NCBI RefSeq assembly: GCF_006547045.1
Contig: NZ_CP041242.1
Span: 1,622,001 to 1,686,000 of the forward strand
DNA: 64,000 nt
Reading direction: 5' to 3'
Origin: Lysobacter alkalisoli
GTDB taxonomy: Bacteria; Pseudomonadota; Gammaproteobacteria; Xanthomonadales; Xanthomonadaceae
Below are positions 1-8,908 of the stretch, piece by piece; position 1 is the stretch's first letter, and every line of letters starts with the position of its first letter. A program made the position numbers and the translations under genes. The notes beneath the pieces are model-generated. The model was not told the DNA's origin, searched no databases, and saw nothing but the letters and a program-made list of their open reading frames with translations.

Positions 1-50
1 GATTGTTTCATGGGATACCGGCTCCGGTGCGGGGACCGGCCGCGCAGCGG

Positions 51-1076
51 CTACGGTGCGACGCGGTCGATCAAAAGCGCAGCCTTCACGCCCTCACCAT
101 TTGTCACCCGGGTGGTCTCGGAGGTGAAATCCCCGCTCGCCGGGGTGGCATTGCCGCTGGCGGAAATACGGGCGACGAGTTCGACGGTGTCGAGTTGGGA
201 GAGCTTCATCGTCGGCATCGGGCCGTCGCCGTCGCCGAGGGTGATGATGATCGGGAACTGGGTGACGGGCAGTTTCTTCACCGCGACCGGCATCGGCGGG
301 CCGTCGGGCTGGCGGGCGATGACGAACAGGGTGGCGCCGGGCGGCAATCGCAGGCCGAGTTCGGGGTCGAGGGATACCGCGATGGTGATGCCGGTCTGAT
401 CGGCTGCAGTCGGGGCTTCAATCGGGGCTTCCGGCAGTGGCTCCATGCCGGCGTCGGCGCGGGCAAGGTTGATCTGTTCGCGCAGGGCCGCGGCGGTAGC
501 GGCCTCGACCACGCCAAGCAGGGGCTCCCAGGCCTTCACCGCCTCGGCCGGCTGTTCGGCCTGGCGGTGGGCGATGCCGAGGAACCAGCGGGCGCGCTGG
601 TGCATGGGATCCTGTTCGAGGGCGCGGTCGAGCAGGGCGATGCTTTCGTCGTCGATCCGACGGCCGGGCGTGGTCATGGCACGGGCTTCGACCAGTTCGG
701 TCAGCAGCCCGGGGTCGTCCGGTACCAGCTCCAGTGCCTTGCGATAGGCCTGTTCGGCGCGTTCGCCCTCGCCGAGGGTGATCCAGGTGTTGCCAAGCAG
801 GCGCCAGCCCTCGGGCTGGTCGGGGTTTTCCGCGAGCCGGGCTTCGAGCTGGGCGATGGCGTCGTCGAGGGTTTCCGGGGCGGCGCGGCGCGCGGGGTCG
901 AGCGCGTCCGGGGTACCGAGTACGAAATACAGGGTGCCGGACAGCACGAGCAGTGCGATGGTGAGGGCGGCGCCGGCAACACGTGCATCCTTCCACAACG
1001 GGCGCAACACATAGCCAAGCGCGAGCACGGTCAGCACCGTGGCAAGAGTGATGAAGAGGGCGACGGTGGCGGTCAT
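51..1076 (-). CDS. ccmI: CcmI, cytochrome c maturation TPR protein
   Basis: Last gene of the ccm operon. CcmI holds apocytochrome c in the periplasm and hands it to the CcmF/CcmH haem lyase. The protein has two membrane segments near the N-terminus (about residues 4-24 and 33-53), then a TPR-like helical region containing the repeat-like stretch GWRLLGNTWITLGEGERAEQ, and a C-terminal periplasmic domain. I chose the ATG at 1076 because it overlaps the ccmH stop codon as TAATG, the coupling expected in this operon; a GTG two codons upstream is possible. The result is 341 residues, in the range for the family. The gene stops 50 bases from the left window edge and nothing further is supported there. 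Confidence 0.9.
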   Translation of the reverse strand: MTATVALFITLATVLTVLALGYVLRPLWKDARVAGAALTIALLVLSGTLYFVLGTPDALDPARRAAPETLDDAIAQLEARLAENPDQPEGWRLLGNTWITLGEGERAEQAYRKALELVPDDPGLLTELVEARAMTTPGRRIDDESIALLDRALEQDPMHQRARWFLGIAHRQAEQPAEAVKAWEPLLGVVEAATAAALREQINLARADAGMEPLPEAPIEAPTAADQTGITIAVSLDPELGLRLPPGATLFVIARQPDGPPMPVAVKKLPVTQFPIIITLGDGDGPMPTMKLSQLDTVELVARISASGNATPASGDFTSETTRVTNGEGVKAALLIDRVAP

Positions 1077-1528
1077 TACCACTCCTGCGAATCGTCAGGC
1101 GGCACCGGCGCGTTGCCGGAGCGGCGGCGGACGATGATGGTGATTCCGATCGCGCCGGCCAGCAGTACCAGCGCGGGACCGAACCACAGCAGCCAGGTGT
1201 GCGATTTCACCTGCGGGCGGTAGAGCACGAACTCGCCGTAGCGGGCGACCAGGAATTCCTTGACCTCAGCGTCGTTCTTGCCCTGGCGAATGAGCTCGAG
1301 CACTTCGCGGCGCAGGTCGACGGCGATCTGCGCGTTGGAGTCGGCCAGCGACTGGTTCTGGCACATCACGCAGCGCAGTTCGAGGACGAGGTCGTGGAAG
1401 CGCTGTTCCTCGGCGGGGTCGCGGAACTCGAGCGGGGCGGGGTTGGGGTTGGACTGTGCCAGGGCGGGAACGGCCACCGATGACAATGACAGGAGCAGGG
1501 CAAGGACGGAGGCAAGGATGACTCTCAT
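1076..1528 (-). CDS. ccmH: CcmH, cytochrome c biogenesis thioredox protein
   Basis: CcmH reduces the CXXC of apocytochrome c before haem ligation. The 150-residue protein has a signal/anchor sequence (residues 1-24), the diagnostic LRCVMCQ motif at about 51-57 (redox cysteines C53 and C56), and one C-terminal membrane helix (about 111-133). It is the short CcmH form, with the CcmI part as a separate gene downstream, as in Xanthomonas and Pseudomonas rather than the fused form of E. coli. Its start overlaps the end of ccmG by four bases, so translation is probably coupled. Confidence 0.93.
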   Translation of the reverse strand: MRVILASVLALLLSLSSVAVPALAQSNPNPAPLEFRDPAEEQRFHDLVLELRCVMCQNQSLADSNAQIAVDLRREVLELIRQGKNDAEVKEFLVARYGEFVLYRPQVKSHTWLLWFGPALVLLAGAIGITIIVRRRSGNAPVPPDDSQEW

Positions 1529-2094
1529 TGCGCCCTCTCGATCCGGTCCAGCAATGGCACCAGTTCATCGCGGATCACCGCGTCGGTCACCGCGCCGACA
1601 TGCTTCCAGCGGATGATGCCGTCGCCGTCGACGAGAAAGGTTTCCGGGGCGCCGTAGATGCCCCAGTCGATCGCGTGCCTGCCGTCGTAGTCGACCAGCA
1701 CCAGCCAGTACGGATTGCCGAACTGCTCGAGCCAGCGCAGTGCGTCGGCGTGTTCATCCTTCCAGTTGTAGCCGATCACGCGTACGCGCTTGGTTTCGGC
1801 GAAGCGGGTCAGCACCGGGTGCTCGACCCGGCATTCGGGGCACCAGCTGCCCCAGACGTTGAGCAGGTACGGCGCGCCGCGCAGGTCGTCGGAGGAGACC
1901 AGCCGGCCGGCCTCGTGCAGGACGGGCAAGGCGAATTCCGGTGCCGGCTTGCCGATCAGCGGCGAGGGCAGTTTTTCGCGGCCCGGATCGCGACTGAGCC
2001 AGACGCCGGCGGCGAGCAGGGCGCCCAGCAATGCGACCAGGCCCAGCGGCAGCCAGCGCAGGATCGAGCGGGACGGACTCGGGGTACCGGTCAT
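1525..2094 (-). CDS. ccmG: CcmG/DsbE, periplasmic thiol:disulfide oxidoreductase
   Basis: Membrane-tethered thioredoxin-fold protein that passes reductant from CcdA/DsbD to CcmH. It has an N-terminal anchor (about residues 13-33) and the thioredoxin motif WCPEC (W84, C85, C88) preceded by the family's NVWGS. The length of 189 residues is normal for DsbE. The start lies inside the end of ccmF (four-base overlap) and the end overlaps ccmH, so it is part of a coupled operon. Confidence 0.93.
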   Translation of the reverse strand: MTGTPSPSRSILRWLPLGLVALLGALLAAGVWLSRDPGREKLPSPLIGKPAPEFALPVLHEAGRLVSSDDLRGAPYLLNVWGSWCPECRVEHPVLTRFAETKRVRVIGYNWKDEHADALRWLEQFGNPYWLVLVDYDGRHAIDWGIYGAPETFLVDGDGIIRWKHVGAVTDAVIRDELVPLLDRIERAQ

Positions 2095-4055
2095 GCGGAG
2101 TTCTCCATCTGGCGGGCTGACGGCATGGTCCGGAATCGTCGGTCGGCAGCGGTGACCAGACCGCCCAGCATCATCAGCAGCGCACCGGCCCAGATCCAGC
2201 GCACGAAGGGTTTGACGTGCGCCCGCAGCGCCCAGCTGCCGCCGCCGAGCGGTTCGCCGAGCGCAACATACAGATCGCGGGTGAAACCGCGCTGGATTGC
2301 CGATTCCGTCATTACCTGACCGCCACTGAGGTAGGTGCGCTTTTCCGGATGCAGCACGCCGAGACGGCGCTCAGCCGGGCCCTCGCCCTCGAACACGGTG
2401 ACGGTGCCGTGGTCGGACATGTAGTTCGGACCAGGCACGCGTTCGACCTTGTCGAAGCGGAAGCGGTAGCCGCCCAGCTCGACCGATTCCCCCGGCGTCA
2501 CTGCGACTTCGCGCTGGGTGCTCAGGCCCTCGGTCAGCAGTGCGCCGACCAGGAATATGGCGACGCCGAAGTGCGCCAGCGCCATGCCGGCCATCTCGGC
2601 GGTCAGCCGGCCGCTGGCCTTGAACCGTGCCCAGACGAAACGCAGGGTGCCGAAGCCGACCCAGGCTGCGCCGGCGATGCCTGCGGCGACCTTCCACTGC
2701 CCCTGCGGTGCGGTGAAGAATGCGATCGCCCCCATCACCAGCGCCAGCCCGAACCATGGCGCCAGCATCGCCAGCGGTCTGCCGGCCTGCTCGCGCTGCC
2801 ATCGGGTCAGCGGGCCGAATGGCAGCAGCAGCACCAGCGGCGCCATCAGCAGCATGAACATCAGCGCGAAATAGGGCGGGCCGACCGAGATCTTGCCCAT
2901 GTCCAGCGCGTCGGCCAGCAGCGGATACAGGGTGCCGAGCAGGACCATCGCGCAGGCGGTCGCCAGCAGTAGGTTGTTGAGCAGCAGCAGGGTTTCGCGC
3001 GAACTGGCGGCGAAAGGTTTGCCATCGGCAGGGCGGTCATCTTCGGCGGTCGACGGCGCGCGCAGCGCATACAGCAGCAGCGAGCCGCCGATGACGATGG
3101 CGAGGAACACGAGGATGAACACGCCGCGCGCCGGGTCGGCGGCGAACGAATGCACGCTGGTCAGCACACCCGAGCGGACCAGGAACGCGCCCAGCAGCGA
3201 CAGCGAGAACGTGGCGATGGCCAGCAGCAACGTCCAGCTGCGGAAGCTGCCGCGCTTCTCGGTCACCGCCTGCGAATGGATCAGCGCGGCGCCGGCCAGC
3301 CAGGGCATGAAGCTGGCGTTCTCGACCGGATCCCAGAACCACCAGCCGCCCCAGCCCAGCTCGTAGTAGGCCCACCAGCTGCCCAGCGCGATGCCGAAGG
3401 TCAGGAATGCCCAGGCGATGTTGGTCCACGGCCGTGTCCAGCGCAGCCAGCGCGCATCCACCTTGCCGTCGATCAGCGCCGCGACCGAGAACGCGAACGA
3501 CACCGCGAAGCCGACATAGCCCATGTAGAGCATCGGCGGGTGGATCGCCATGCCCGGATCCTGCAGCAGCGGGTTGAGGTCGTGGCCCTCGGCCGCCGCC
3601 GGCAGCAAGCGCGTGAACGGATTGCTGGTGAAGATCAGGAAAGCGAGGAAGCCGAGTGCGACGATGCCCATCACCCCGAGTACGCGGGCGATCACGGTGT
3701 CCGGCAGGCGCCTGGAGAACAGTGCCACTGCCGCGGACCATAGCGCGATCACCAGCACCCACAGCAGCAGCGAGCCCTCGTGCGAACCCCACACCGCGGT
3801 GATGCGGTAGCCCAGTGGCAGCAGGCTGTTGCTGTGCTGCTGGACATAGGCGACCGAGAAGTCGCCGATGATGAAAGCGTGGGTCAGGATCGCGTACGCA
3901 ATCGCGACCAGCACCAGCTGCGCGTAGGCAGCCGGCCGTGCGATCGCCATCCATGCGGGTAGTCCCCGATGCGCGCCGAGCAGGGGCAGGGCGGTTTGCA
4001 GGGCGGCGACCAGCAGGGCGAGGATCAGGGCGACTTGGGCGAGTTCGGGGAGCAT
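2091..4055 (-). CDS. ccmF: CcmF, haem lyase subunit of cytochrome c maturation
   Basis: Polytopic inner-membrane protein that, with CcmH and CcmI, attaches haem to apocytochrome c. It is 654 residues, typical for CcmF, with many hydrophobic segments. The tryptophan-rich haem-binding WWD domain is visible as WGGWWFWDPVENASFMPW. A large periplasmic domain lies before the last helix. Unlike its neighbours, it is separated from the upstream ccmE by about 100 bases, which are filled by a perfect long inverted repeat. Confidence 0.95.
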   Translation of the reverse strand: MLPELAQVALILALLVAALQTALPLLGAHRGLPAWMAIARPAAYAQLVLVAIAYAILTHAFIIGDFSVAYVQQHSNSLLPLGYRITAVWGSHEGSLLLWVLVIALWSAAVALFSRRLPDTVIARVLGVMGIVALGFLAFLIFTSNPFTRLLPAAAEGHDLNPLLQDPGMAIHPPMLYMGYVGFAVSFAFSVAALIDGKVDARWLRWTRPWTNIAWAFLTFGIALGSWWAYYELGWGGWWFWDPVENASFMPWLAGAALIHSQAVTEKRGSFRSWTLLLAIATFSLSLLGAFLVRSGVLTSVHSFAADPARGVFILVFLAIVIGGSLLLYALRAPSTAEDDRPADGKPFAASSRETLLLLNNLLLATACAMVLLGTLYPLLADALDMGKISVGPPYFALMFMLLMAPLVLLLPFGPLTRWQREQAGRPLAMLAPWFGLALVMGAIAFFTAPQGQWKVAAGIAGAAWVGFGTLRFVWARFKASGRLTAEMAGMALAHFGVAIFLVGALLTEGLSTQREVAVTPGESVELGGYRFRFDKVERVPGPNYMSDHGTVTVFEGEGPAERRLGVLHPEKRTYLSGGQVMTESAIQRGFTRDLYVALGEPLGGGSWALRAHVKPFVRWIWAGALLMMLGGLVTAADRRFRTMPSARQMENSA

Positions 4056-4068
4056 GAGGATCAGAATC

Positions 4069-4148
4069 CGTCATTCCCGCGAAAGCGGGAATCTCGTCTC
4101 TTGGCATTCGTTCCGGGAAGCGAGATTCCCGCTTTCGCGGGAATGACG
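4069..4148. repeat. Composite inverted repeat between ccmE and ccmF
   Basis: Two perfect 28-base arms (4069-4096 and 4121-4148) are reverse complements of each other, with a 24-base spacer. Each arm is itself nearly palindromic around CCCGCGAAAGCGGG. This is the look of a REP/BIME-type extragenic palindromic element common in Xanthomonadaceae. It sits inside the ccm operon on the transcript, where it could form a strong hairpin affecting mRNA stability or partial termination between ccmE and ccmF (inference). A degraded relative lies at 34180-34253. Confidence 0.85.
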
Positions 4149-4158
4149 ATATCGGAGT

Positions 4159-4641
4159 TCAAGGTGACTTTCCTGTGGCGGGTTGTGCCGGCACATCATG
4201 CTTCTCGTGCGCCTTGCCCATCTTGTCGGCGACTTCCTTCGGCATGTAGGTCTCGTCGTGCTTGGCGAGGATCTCCTCGGCGACGAAGGTATCGCCTTGC
4301 ATGCGGCCGGTGGCGACTACCGCCTGGTCCTCGCGGAACAGGTCCGGGAGGATGCCGCTGTAGCGGACCTCCATTTCGGCATCGCCGTCGGTGACGCGGA
4401 AGTTGGCTTCCAGCGAGCCCTCTGGGCGATTGAACGATCCCTTGGCCACCATGCCGCCAAGGCGGAAACGGGTCTCGCCGGAACTGACACGCTCGCCGGC
4501 CTCGCCGCTGATGATCTCGCCAGGCGTATACAGGTAGGCGATGTTGCGTTGCAGGGCCATGGCCACCAGTGCCGCGGCAATGGCGGCGGCGGCGACCAGG
4601 GCCAGTACCCAGATCAGTCGGCGGCGGCGTGTTGGATTCAT
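4159..4641 (-). CDS. ccmE: CcmE, periplasmic haem chaperone
   Basis: Binds haem covalently through one histidine and carries it from CcmC to CcmF. The 160-residue protein has an N-terminal membrane anchor (about residues 8-29) and an OB-fold domain. The haem-binding histidine lies in the conserved [10 protein letters not shown] near residue 127, followed by a flexible polar tail. It directly follows ccmD with about 12 bases between them. Confidence 0.94.
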   Translation of the reverse strand: MNPTRRRRLIWVLALVAAAAIAAALVAMALQRNIAYLYTPGEIISGEAGERVSSGETRFRLGGMVAKGSFNRPEGSLEANFRVTDGDAEMEVRYSGILPDLFREDQAVVATGRMQGDTFVAEEILAKHDETYMPKEVADKMGKAHEKHDVPAQPATGKSP

Positions 4642-4653
4642 TTCTTGATGGAC

Positions 4654-4839
4654 TCAGCGGGTCAGTTCTTCGGAGGGTGCGCGGCTTGCCTCGCGCTGCG
4701 CGTGCGCGGTCCGACGGGCGGCACGCAGCCGGACGCGACGCAGTTCGCGGCGGAGCTGCAGCTGCGGCGACAGCCAATCCCAGACCATCACCAGCACGAA
4801 TACCGCGTAGGCGGCGACCACGTAGCCGAGATAGCTCAT
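4654..4839 (-). CDS. ccmD: CcmD, small haem-export membrane protein
   Basis: 61-residue single-pass protein that stabilises the CcmABC complex with holo-CcmE. It starts MSYLGYVVAAYAVFVLVMVW, one membrane helix, followed by an arginine-rich cytoplasmic tail. The ATG at 4839-4837 overlaps the ccmC stop region, and the position between ccmC and ccmE is diagnostic. It is otherwise hidden in a longer frame running upstream without function. Confidence 0.88.
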   Translation of the reverse strand: MSYLGYVVAAYAVFVLVMVWDWLSPQLQLRRELRRVRLRAARRTAHAQREASRAPSEELTR

Positions 4840-5618
4840 CTGTGGTCCCCGGCGATGGGTGAATGCGTTGGGGGGGCGCTCGTGGCAAGCGCGCCGACCC
4901 AGGCCTTGTCGGCCTCGCGGCGCAGGTTGTCGGCACGCGCGCGGGCCAGCAGTGAGCCGAGGAACCAGAACTTGGTGCCGATCACCACCCACCACAACGG
5001 CCACATCATGCTCGAATCCATGCTCGATTCGCCGAACAGGCGGATCGTCTGGCCCTGGTGCAGCGAGTTCCACCACACCACCGAGTAGCGGATCACCGGC
5101 AGCAGCACCACGCCGACGATCGCCAGCAGTCCGGCGGCACGGGCGGCGGCGCGGCGGTCGTCGATGGCGTGGTAGAGGCCGATCACCCCCAGATACATGA
5201 ACAACAACACCAGCTCGGTGGTCAGGCGCGGATCCCAGTCCCACCACGTGCCCCACATCGGCTTGCCCCAGATCGAACCGGTGGCGAGGGTGATGAAGGT
5301 GAAGCCGGCGCCGATCGGCGCGCAGGCCATCGCCAGGATCTCGCACAGCTTGATTCGCCAGATCAGCGCGATGGCGGCGTAGAAGGCCATCGCCGCGAAC
5401 ACCGCCATGCTCATCCATGCGGCCGGCACGTGGATGTAGAGGATGCGGAAGCTGTCGCCCTGCTGGTAGTCGGCCGGCGCCATGAACAGGCCGCCGTACA
5501 GACCCACCGCCATCAGCAACAGGCCGATGCCGTAGCTCCACGGCGCCCAACGCGCGGCGAAGCGGTCGAAGTAGGGCGGCGATCCGAGTTTATGGAACCA
5601 GAGGATGATTGGGCTCAT
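4836..5618 (-). CDS. ccmC: CcmC, haem transfer protein to CcmE
   Basis: Six-helix inner-membrane protein that loads haem onto CcmE. It is 260 residues and carries the WWD signature as WGTWWDWDPRLT. The C-terminus continues about 15-20 residues beyond the usual core and overlaps ccmD by four bases. A short palindromic repeat separates it from ccmB upstream. Confidence 0.94.
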   Translation of the reverse strand: MSPIILWFHKLGSPPYFDRFAARWAPWSYGIGLLLMAVGLYGGLFMAPADYQQGDSFRILYIHVPAAWMSMAVFAAMAFYAAIALIWRIKLCEILAMACAPIGAGFTFITLATGSIWGKPMWGTWWDWDPRLTTELVLLFMYLGVIGLYHAIDDRRAAARAAGLLAIVGVVLLPVIRYSVVWWNSLHQGQTIRLFGESSMDSSMMWPLWWVVIGTKFWFLGSLLARARADNLRREADKAWVGALATSAPPTHSPIAGDHR

Positions 5619-5626
5619 TTGCTTCT

Positions 5627-5650
5627 CCCTCTCCCGCTTGCGGGAGAGGG
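5627..5650. repeat. Small extragenic palindrome between ccmB and ccmC
   Basis: An 11-base stem (5627-5637 with 5640-5650) closes on a two-base loop, built on CTCCCGC/GCGGGAG. It occupies almost all of the 46-base gap between ccmB and ccmC and is followed by GGCCGGGGTGAGGGG, a combination often repeated in Xanthomonadaceae genomes. It is probably a REP-like element. Confidence 0.7.
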
Positions 5651-5664
5651 CCGGGGTGAGGGGC

Positions 5665-6351
5665 TCAACTCAAGGCGATGCGGATGGCGGCGGCAGCGGC
5701 GATCGGCGCCAGCACCACCGCCAGGACCAGTCCCGCGGCCAGCAGCAGCATCGCGCCCACGACATCGTGTCCCTGGGCGGCGGCGGTGACACTGCCCGCG
5801 CCGAACACCAGAATGGGCACGTACAGGGGCAATGCCAACAGGGCGACAAGTATACCGGAGCGCCTCATCCCGATCGTCAGTGCGGCGACCACCGCGCCGA
5901 CCAGACTCAGCAACGGCGTGCCCAGTGCCAGCGATCCCATCAGCACCGGCAACTGGTCGTGGGGCAGGTGCAACATCTCGCCCAGCACCGGCGCGGCGAT
6001 CAGCAACGGCAGCGCGGTGGTGGCCCAGTGCATGAACGTGCGCACACCGACCAGCCAGGCCAGCGGCACGGGTGCCAGCATCCACTGTTCCAGCGAGCCG
6101 TCCTCGGCGTCGCCGCGGAACAGGCTGTCCAGTGACAGCAGCCCCGCCAGCAGCACCGCCAGCCACAGCACCGCCGGGGCCACCTCGGCAAGAGTATTGG
6201 GCTCGTTGCCCAGCGCCAGCGCGAACAGCACCACCATCAGCAGCGCGAACAGGGCCGGTTGCAGGGCGTCGCCCCGGCGCCTCCAGACCAGCTGCAGGTC
6301 GCGGGCGACCAGCGCACGAGCGGTTGTGAACAGGGTGGGTGCGGCGCTCAT
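5665..6351 (-). CDS. ccmB: CcmB, haem exporter ABC permease
   Basis: Membrane subunit of the CcmABCD complex that releases holo-CcmE. From the ATG at 6351-6349 ([20 protein letters not shown]) it is 228 residues, the normal CcmB length, with six hydrophobic segments. The frame is open further upstream, but this start overlaps the ccmA stop (ATGA) and matches the family N-terminus. It contains the typical internal [18 protein letters not shown]. Confidence 0.93.
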   Translation of the reverse strand: MSAAPTLFTTARALVARDLQLVWRRRGDALQPALFALLMVVLFALALGNEPNTLAEVAPAVLWLAVLLAGLLSLDSLFRGDAEDGSLEQWMLAPVPLAWLVGVRTFMHWATTALPLLIAAPVLGEMLHLPHDQLPVLMGSLALGTPLLSLVGAVVAALTIGMRRSGILVALLALPLYVPILVFGAGSVTAAAQGHDVVGAMLLLAAGLVLAVVLAPIAAAAAIRIALS

Positions 6352-7010
6352 GCGGCCTTCCCGAGTTCGAGCAACCGGGTCCGTACAGGCGGCGCGGCAT
6401 AGGCGCCATGAGTGGTGACCAGCGAGGCACCGCCGTCGTCCAGATGCGCGCGAACCATGCGGTTGACCAGCTCGATGCCCTCCAGGTCGAGGTTGGCGTA
6501 GGGTTCGTCCATCAGCCATAGCGGCGCTGGCGACAACCACAACCGGGCCAGCGACAGCCGCTTCTTCTGTCCGGCCGAGAGCTGGCGGGCGAGGGCGTCC
6601 TCGTAGCCGGACAGGCCGACCACGGCCAGGGCGCTTTCGATCGACTGGGTGTCGCGCTGCCCATGCAGGCCGCACAGGTGGTGCAGGTTCTCCAGCACGC
6701 TGAGGTCGGCCTTCAGTCCCGGCAGATGGCCGAGGTAGGCGATCGCGCGGGCCCGGCGCAACGGTTCGGCGGGCTGCCCCCCGATCGCGATCTCGCCGCT
6801 GTCGGCGCGTAGCAACCCGGCCAGCACCCGCAGAAGGGTGGTCTTGCCGGAGCCGTTGTCTCCCTGCACCAGCAACGCTTCGCCGGCCGAAACGCTGAAG
6901 TCCAGCGGTCCGAACACCGGCAGCTCGTTGCGCGAGAACCCCAGGTTGTGGACTTCGAGCAATGTGGAGGAAGAGACGGGTCGGCTCATCGGATCAGCGC
7001 GGACGGCCAT
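6348..7010 (-). CDS. ccmA: CcmA, haem exporter ABC ATPase
   Basis: ATPase of the CcmABC complex. It is 220 residues with Walker [10 protein letters not shown] (about 50-58), signature [14 protein letters not shown] and Walker [13 protein letters not shown]. First gene of the ccm operon. An internal ATG at 6989 (MSRPV) is an alternative start. The upstream gap to the regulator gene is only 88 bases, so the operon promoter must lie there or within the end of that gene. Confidence 0.94.
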   Translation of the reverse strand: MAVRADPMSRPVSSSTLLEVHNLGFSRNELPVFGPLDFSVSAGEALLVQGDNGSGKTTLLRVLAGLLRADSGEIAIGGQPAEPLRRARAIAYLGHLPGLKADLSVLENLHHLCGLHGQRDTQSIESALAVVGLSGYEDALARQLSAGQKKRLSLARLWLSPAPLWLMDEPYANLDLEGIELVNRMVRAHLDDGGASLVTTHGAYAAPPVRTRLLELGKAA

Positions 7011-7098
7011 GCGGCCGCGGAGCCGACATTCTACGCGGGTCGGGGCGTCGTCCGGAGCTTGCGAAAGTTTCCCTCGGCATGAGCCGTTGGCCGTGCGC

Positions 7099-7833
7099 TC
7101 AAAGGCAACTCTTCAGGTTGCGATACTCGCGCGGGGTCATGCCGACGGTGGCCTTGAACTGCCGCGCAAACGCGCTCTGGTCGCTGAAGCCGCACTGCTG
7201 TCCGATGCTGGCGATGCTGTCCTCGCCGTGCAGCAGCCGCATGGCCAGTTCGATCCGCAGCTTGATGAGGTGCTGCTGCGGGGTCACCTGGAATACGTGG
7301 CGGAACTGGCGCTCGAGTTGCGCCACGGACACGCCGGCCAGTTCGGCGAGTGCGGGGATGCGCAGGTTGCGGTCGAGGTGGGCCTGCATGTGCGCCATCA
7401 CCTTCTCCAGCTGGCCATAGGCGGCGTGGCGGCTGTCGGGCCGGCCCAGGTCGCGCGAGACGCCGATCAGGCCGCTGATCCGGCCATGGACAAGGAGCGG
7501 GCGCTTGAGTGTCAGGCACCAACCGGGGCGGCGGTTGGGGTAGAGGTGGACTTCGAGCTGGTCACTGATCGTTTCGCCGCGCAACACCCGGCGATCCTGC
7601 GAGTGGTAGGTGGCGCCCAGCGGCGGCGGGAAGACCTCGGTGGCGGAGCGGCCGATCACGTCGTCGCGACGTTTGCGTCCAAGCCTGCGCATCAGGGTGT
7701 GGTTGCAGTGCGTGTAGCGGCCTTCGCGGTCCTTGATGAAGAACACGGTATCGGCCAGGACGTCGAACAGGGCCTGTACTTCCAGTGCGGGCAGGACTGG
7801 GTCCATGGGGTTCGACAACATGAGGTTCGCCAA
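7099..7833 (-). CDS. PAS domain AraC-family transcriptional regulator
   Basis: 244 residues: an N-terminal PAS domain (about 15-130, with [20 protein letters not shown]) and a C-terminal AraC/XylS double helix-turn-helix (about 145-244, ending [24 protein letters not shown]). It diverges from the hydroxyproline operon across a 115-base gap, so it is the obvious candidate activator of that operon, with the PAS domain as sensor (inference; the ligand is unknown). An internal ATG ([10 protein letters not shown]) could also serve as start. The regulator type and the divergent arrangement are seen; the regulatory role is not proven. Confidence 0.85.
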   Translation of the reverse strand: MANLMLSNPMDPVLPALEVQALFDVLADTVFFIKDREGRYTHCNHTLMRRLGRKRRDDVIGRSATEVFPPPLGATYHSQDRRVLRGETISDQLEVHLYPNRRPGWCLTLKRPLLVHGRISGLIGVSRDLGRPDSRHAAYGQLEKVMAHMQAHLDRNLRIPALAELAGVSVAQLERQFRHVFQVTPQQHLIKLRIELAMRLLHGEDSIASIGQQCGFSDQSAFARQFKATVGMTPREYRNLKSCL

Positions 7834-7863
7834 CCGGATTGCGCCGATCCTAGCCTAGCGGCA

Positions 7864-7920
7864 GATTCGGCGCCGTTGACGGTTTGTGCCGAATCCCGCA
7901 TCAGGGGGGCGATTCCGGCG
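7864..7920 (+). promoter_or_regulatory. Candidate promoter/operator of hydroxyproline operon
   Basis: In the divergent gap, GATTCGGC (7864-7871) and GCCGAATC (7888-7895) form a perfect 8-base inverted repeat. A third related copy, GATTCCGGC, follows at 7911-7919. A TTGACG hexamer at 7876-7881 sits between the first two arms and could be a -35 element; the -10 at the right spacing is poor, as expected for an activator-dependent promoter. Probable binding site of the adjacent AraC-type regulator. Confidence 0.4.
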
Positions 7921-7948
7921 CTATTCCCGCCAAAGGGCGGGTGCGAGC

Positions 7949-8908
7949 ATGGAAAACATGCACGCGATCGACATCATCGATTCCCATACCGCCGGCGAAC
8001 CGACCCGGGTCGTGGTGGCCGGCTTCCCCGACCTGGGCGGCGGCGACCTGGCGCAGTGCCGCGAACGCTTCGGCCGCGAGTACGACGCCTGGCGCCGCGC
8101 CATCGCCTGCGAGCCGCGCGGCTCGGACGTGCTGGTGGGTGCGCTGCTGCTGCCGCCGACCGATCCGCAGGCCTGTACCGGCGTGATCTTCTTCAACAAC
8201 GTCGGCACCCTGGGCATGTGCGGGCACGGCACCATCGGCGTGGTGCGTACCCTGGCCGAGCTGGGGCGGATCGGACCGGGCCGGCACCGCATCCAGACGC
8301 CGGTGGGCACGGTGGATGCAGAGCTGGACGGGGACGGCCGGGTCTCGGTCGAGAACGTCGAGAGCTACCGCTGGCGGGCCGACGTCGAGGTCGCGGTGCC
8401 AGGCCATGGCATGGTGCGTGGCGACATCGCCTGGGGCGGCAACTGGTTCTTCATCACCGCACAGTCGCCCTGCGCCTTGACCCTGTCCAATCAGCGCCAG
8501 CTGAGCGCCTACACCGAAAGCATTCGACGGGCACTGGAGCGCGACGGCCTTGCCGGCGAGAACGGCAACCCGATCGACCACATCGAGGTCAACGGCATCG
8601 CTCCGGATGGCAGCGGACAGGCGCGCAACTTCGTGCTGTGCCCGGGGCTGGCCTACGACCGCTCGCCCTGTGGCACCGGCACCAGCGCCAAGCTGGCCTG
8701 CCTGGCCGCCGACGGCAAGCTGGCCGAGGGCGAGGTCTGGGTGCAGCAAGGCATCCTGGGCACCGCCTTCGAGGCCAGCTACCAGCGCCGCGGACGCGGC
8801 ATCCTGCCGCGCATCGCCGGCACCGCGCACATCACCGCGCGGGCGCAGCTGCTGATCGATCCGGCCGATCCCTTTGCCTGGGGTATCGACGGCGGAACGG
8901 CGGCCTGA
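7949..8908 (+). CDS. lhpA: 4-hydroxyproline 2-epimerase (proline racemase family)
   Basis: Converts trans-4-hydroxy-L-proline to cis-4-hydroxy-D-proline, the first step of bacterial hydroxyproline breakdown. Of 319 residues, it has both catalytic cysteines of the family: C91 in [10 protein letters not shown] and C241 in [12 protein letters not shown]. Two cysteines indicate an epimerase; the related trans-3-hydroxyproline dehydratase has threonine at one site. I chose the ATG at 7949 ([20 protein letters not shown]); an ATG three codons later is an alternative. It overlaps the next gene as TGATG. The downstream genes complete the same pathway, which supports hydroxyproline over proline as substrate. 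Confidence 0.9.
   Translation: MENMHAIDIIDSHTAGEPTRVVVAGFPDLGGGDLAQCRERFGREYDAWRRAIACEPRGSDVLVGALLLPPTDPQACTGVIFFNNVGTLGMCGHGTIGVVRTLAELGRIGPGRHRIQTPVGTVDAELDGDGRVSVENVESYRWRADVEVAVPGHGMVRGDIAWGGNWFFITAQSPCALTLSNQRQLSAYTESIRRALERDGLAGENGNPIDHIEVNGIAPDGSGQARNFVLCPGLAYDRSPCGTGTSAKLACLAADGKLAEGEVWVQQGILGTAFEASYQRRGRGILPRIAGTAHITARAQLLIDPADPFAWGIDGGTAA

Noticed and set aside
6838..8870. Long upstream extension of the D-hydroxyproline dehydrogenase frame
   Set aside because: It is antisense to ccmA and the regulator and overlaps the epimerase; the ATG at 8908 gives the correct family N-terminus and overlaps the epimerase stop.
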